In this document: piece by piece, positions 61,136 to 64,000 of the stretch
How positions within the stretch are numbered: the first letter of the stretch is position 1
Layout: every line of letters starts with the position of its first letter
DNA from: Copromyces sp. CBS 386.78
Taxonomy: Eukaryota; Ascomycota; Sordariomycetes; Sordariales; Sordariaceae
Direction: 5' to 3'
DNA length: 64,000 nucleotides
Assembly: GCA_030685235.1 (NCBI GenBank)
Contig: MU839133.1
Coordinates: forward strand, 1-64,000
The notes under the pieces: generated by a model
What the model was told of the DNA's origin: nothing
The model's database searches: none
What the model saw: only the letters and a program-made list of their open reading frames with translations
Made by a program: the position numbers and the translations under genes

Positions 61136-61138
61136 TTA

Positions 61139-62056
61139 GCGCGTTTAGATGTGCTTTCAGTACTTCCTGCCACTTGTTCATTGGGCACGTCCATGTATGG
61201 TCCGAGCCCAATAACCGCCGAACAGCTCCTGTCAAGGTGCCTTCATTCAAAATGAAAGACTTGTACGAGAAGGAAGCACATACCCTACTTGTAGTTCGAA
61301 CGAGGAACGGAAACAGCACAAGAACGTGATAGCACTTTGTAGAAGAAAGGCTCTCTTTCCATCATGTCGCGAGCTCGTAAGCCGAGTTACTCCATTCCAG
61401 CTGCTACCAACACACACTCTCGCAGCCCTCTGTCGGTTTCCCTGTGAACGGTTTTTTTTTTCTTTCTTTATTAGGTGGTGAGCCCGGCCAAGTCAAGTGT
61501 GCTTGAGTGACCTGGCGGCTCATTGTGAGACGAACCGCGGAAGTCACCTCACGGAGATGGCCCCATGGCTTTGATCAAGGAAAGCACGATCCGAACTGTT
61601 GTTGAGATCCCATCCCTCCTTCCGATGCTGTATTAATGAAGGATAGGAGGTTAGGTACCTGTCAGGGAAAGTGCGAAGAATCTGTCAAGGAATGTATGAC
61701 TTGCTCTTTCCCCAAGATGAGATTCCCGTGTACTATGGGTGCAGTGACGTTCGAGCTGACCTTCGAGGTGTATGAAACTTGGGCCCAGATCTCCTAATGG
61801 AGAAGATACAGCCACACTCGTTTGTACCTACGGTAGGCAATCACTTCAGCAATACCCAAGAACATCATTCTTTTCGCAGGACTTACCGCTCTATCTCTAC
61901 CAATTTATCTTCGAAACCAACCTCAGCGTAAGACTACCTCTACACCATCACCTTGATTACGTAAACCTCCTGAATTTCGTGTGCTCTTACTGACTGACGG
62001 TGCCAACACACACAGCTTCAAACACCACCACCACTCTACCACTACTTCAAGCAAAT
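61139..62056. other. Intergenic upstream of the split cysteine gene
   Basis: No gene supported. CA- and CT-rich sequence at 62000-62050 immediately precedes the ATG at 62057, as in a fungal leader. Confidence 0.4.
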
Positions 62057-62711
62057 ATGTGCCAGGGCTACATCGAAGCCTGCTCCTGCGGCCACGAGCT
62101 GTATATGTATAGATCTTCTGGTGCGAGCCCGAGAAGCTTGGTTCGCATCCGGCAGATCGTGAAGCGGATGAAGAGTTTGCGACAAGACGGCATCACACAT
62201 AATGGCTACTCGGATCTGCTGCACCCTGATGGTCCGCGGAGGACCGACGTCTATCGGCGCCTGACCCCCATCCCACGAGTACCGTATACTCTCGGGAGAT
62301 CCGGTTTTAGGTTCCAAGGAAATTAGGCAGGGTCTGCAAGCATACTGCAACATTCATGCCCACTAGAAATTGTATGCAAGACGGTAATTCTGAGTGTCCC
62401 CACCCTCTAGTTCGCTGTTTTTATTAGGGGGAAAAGATATGGTATTAGAAGAATCGAATTTACAGTGCTCCGGGCTCTCCAGCTGTCTCCCCCACTATTT
62501 TTTGCGGGCATAAAAAGCACATATTCGTGCAGTGTGCTTACAGATTCTGCCTGATTTCCTTGGAACCTAAAACCGGATCTCCCGAGAGTATACGGTAAAC
62601 TCGCAGCGTAAATGCAACGCTTGCATGCGTCTGATGCTGAGGAGTACATGTACCGGAATGCTGGCCGAGAACGGAATCGGCACGGTCGTGCAGGCGTGGT
62701 GGGAGATGTAG
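62057..62711 (+). pseudogene. Small Cys-containing protein gene split by a MITE
   Basis: An ATG at 62057 opens MCQGYIEACSCGHELYMY and reads 75 codons to ...RRLTPIPRV at 62281, exactly the target TA of the MITE (62282-62595). The same frame resumes after the element's second TA and continues NSQRKCNACMRLMLRSTCTG to TAG at 62709-62711, for 112 residues in total without the MITE. With the element in place the frame enters the MITE and stops at about 62326. The CSCGH and CNAC pairs suggest a metal-binding small protein, family unknown. An alternative is that the element is spliced: GTACCG at 62279 could pair with CAG at 62604-62606, also in frame. Confidence 0.55.
62282..62595. mobile_element. 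TA-target MITE with ~50-bp inverted termini
   Basis: Termini starting CCGTATACTCTCGGGAGATC are inverted copies over about 50 bp with one or two mismatches. TA flanks lie at 62280-62281 and 62596-62597. It is 314 bp and non-coding, with a Tc1/mariner-type target, and is probably recent given the terminal identity. Confidence 0.9.
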
Positions 62712-63108
62712 AACCAGCCGTGGCTGTTGGGACCGGATTTCCCGAACTGGAGCGATGTGTTTTTGGGAAGGATACTCTTTGCTTATGGCATGGGGTTCGA
62801 CTTTAACATCACCAGGTAGCCGGGCAATCAGGCGCGTGAATGAACGTTTTCCGATGGCTGGGGTGAGGAATTGGGGAGGTGGAAACAGTTTTGGATGGTC
62901 GCCTTTTGGCATTGCATTTGTTTCATGTTGGCGAATGGGGTGCTTTTTCGCAGTTGGGCGCACTTTGGTACGGTCCTCATCTTGAGCATGAGTGATGGAT
63001 TTGACGGACTTACACATTGGTTGAGAGAGTTGGAAGCGTAATGGAGAAATAACAAGCGTAAGGGGAGAAATCTGATTTATTCTACATGCAGACGTATCTT
63101 TGTGTGAC
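62712..63108. other. Intergenic, no supported gene
   Basis: Frames on both strands are short and lack motifs. Confidence 0.4.
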
Positions 63109-63110
63109 TA

Positions 63111-63753
63111 CCATAGCGGAAAAATACGAACGGCATCTGGCCCAGAGGAGGTTGTCTGCCGTAGATAAATTAGTTGGACCAGATGAATCGTCTGGGCCAG
63201 ACGGTTGAGGAGGCCCTCTGATTGGCCAATTGGATTGCCCCCTATAGATAGTCGCTAAAACTCATTGACGGTAGTTCTTCCGAAAGTTTATTCCCCGTCA
63301 AAACTCAACTACCCTATATTAAAGGAAAGAACGAAACCCGTTTCTAATCAATTGGGCCAGTGGCTTAATGGTTTTCGTCGTCGCTTTCATTCTTGTGATC
63401 GCCAGTTCGATTCCAATTGGTGACAAGTTTTTTTCGCGTGAAAAGTTTCACGCGGTTGTAAATACCTTACCTATATTCGGACTTCGAAGTCGAAGTCTTT
63501 CTTCGCTAGAAGTAATGTGCCCTAAAGACTGGACTTGCTACTAATAAAAGACCTTTGTAGTGGCCTCTAGAAGGTCCTTATAGGGGTCTTTGGCTTTTAT
63601 CATTTTGAATCAAAATCCGACCAATCAGAAGGCTTCCTCAACCGTCTGGCCCAGACGAGGCATCTGGTCCAGTATACCAGACTACTATAGGAACTGAGGC
63701 ATGGGTAGATGCCTCCGTCTGCTCCAGACGTCCCCCTTATATTTCCGCTGCGG
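63111..63753. mobile_element. TIR element carrying a tRNA-like segment (intact sister of T1)
   Basis: The termini are CCATAGCGGAAAAATACG and the inverse of CCGCAGCGGAAATATAAGG, with TA at 63109-63110 and 63754-63755. It aligns in reverse complement with both halves of T1 and more distantly with element A. It is 643 bp with no coding frame and is not RIP-altered. Confidence 0.87.
63350..63420 (+). ncRNA. tRNA-like pol III module in the 63-kb TIR element
   Basis: CAATTGG at the 5' end pairs with CCAATTG at the 3' end. TGGCTTAATGG is an A-box match and AGTTCGATTCC a near-perfect B box, 40-45 bases apart. T-arm pairing is absent, so it is not a functional tRNA. Confidence 0.55.
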
Positions 63754-63755
63754 TA

Positions 63756-64000
63756 CCCTGTTGTTTGCTTTACCGGAGCGGGACAACTTTATGCTGTTGG
63801 TTGTAGTTGTTGGCGATGTATAAGGTAAGGTACCAAAAGGTGGCACACCTTACTCGAGGAACGCCAGTTTGCTGTATCTGAGCCGCGTGTCTGGTCCAAT
63901 CTCATCTCTGAATCTCATTGACGTGAAGAACACGCGGTTCGTTGGTGAATTTGGGGGAAAGAAGACTTTAAAGGTTGACATTATTTTTACGTCTCTAAAA
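63756..64000. other. Window edge, nothing recognised
   Basis: GC-normal sequence with one GGTACC palindrome and no gene. Confidence 0.4.

Overview
The window looks like chromosomal DNA of a filamentous ascomycete, most likely a Sordariomycete close to Neurospora. Three things point that way: intron-containing fungal genes with short GT-AG introns, fungal families (Zn2Cys6 factor, PDR ABC transporter, ACS-type MFS carrier, GT25 glycosyltransferase), and extremely AT-rich, stop-riddled retrotransposons whose paired LTRs differ by transitions, the signature of repeat-induced point mutation (RIP). Species is an inference.

Layout. 1-3340 is RIP-mutated repeat DNA with two tandem inverted-repeat transposons. 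3341-21333 is GC-normal gene-bearing DNA: a GT25 glycosyltransferase (9532-11523), a decayed oxalate decarboxylase (14032-15182), an anion:cation-symporter family transporter (15561-17354) and a small orphan protein (20328-20942). 21339-44531 is one 23.2-kb nested insertion. Its outer shell is a Ty1/copia element with a perfect 5-bp target duplication (TTTTC). Its 3' LTR was hit by a TIR element (T1), T1 by a second TIR element (T2), and T2 by a complete 6.7-kb Ty3/gypsy element. The copia body was hit by a second gypsy element (target duplication CCGCC), which was in turn hit by three TIR elements with 8-bp target duplications.

44537-56392 returns to genic sequence: a 1053-residue Zn2Cys6 transcription factor and a 1403-residue full-size PDR ABC drug-efflux transporter, divergently oriented across 2.5 kb; regulation of the transporter by the factor is possible but unproven. 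56393-63755 holds an intron-bearing tRNA, four miniature inverted-repeat elements with intact target duplications (hAT-like, PIF-like and two TA-type), a small cysteine-containing gene split by one of them, and a GC-rich mosaic of broken gene fragments that includes pieces resembling 2-oxoglutarate dehydrogenase E1 and the pseudouridine synthase Cbf5/dyskerin.

The most interesting signal is a TIR-transposon family (4496-5178, T1, T2, 63111-63753) whose members each carry an internal tRNA-like stretch with RNA polymerase III A- and B-box matches. All family assignments are from reading motifs; no database search was possible.
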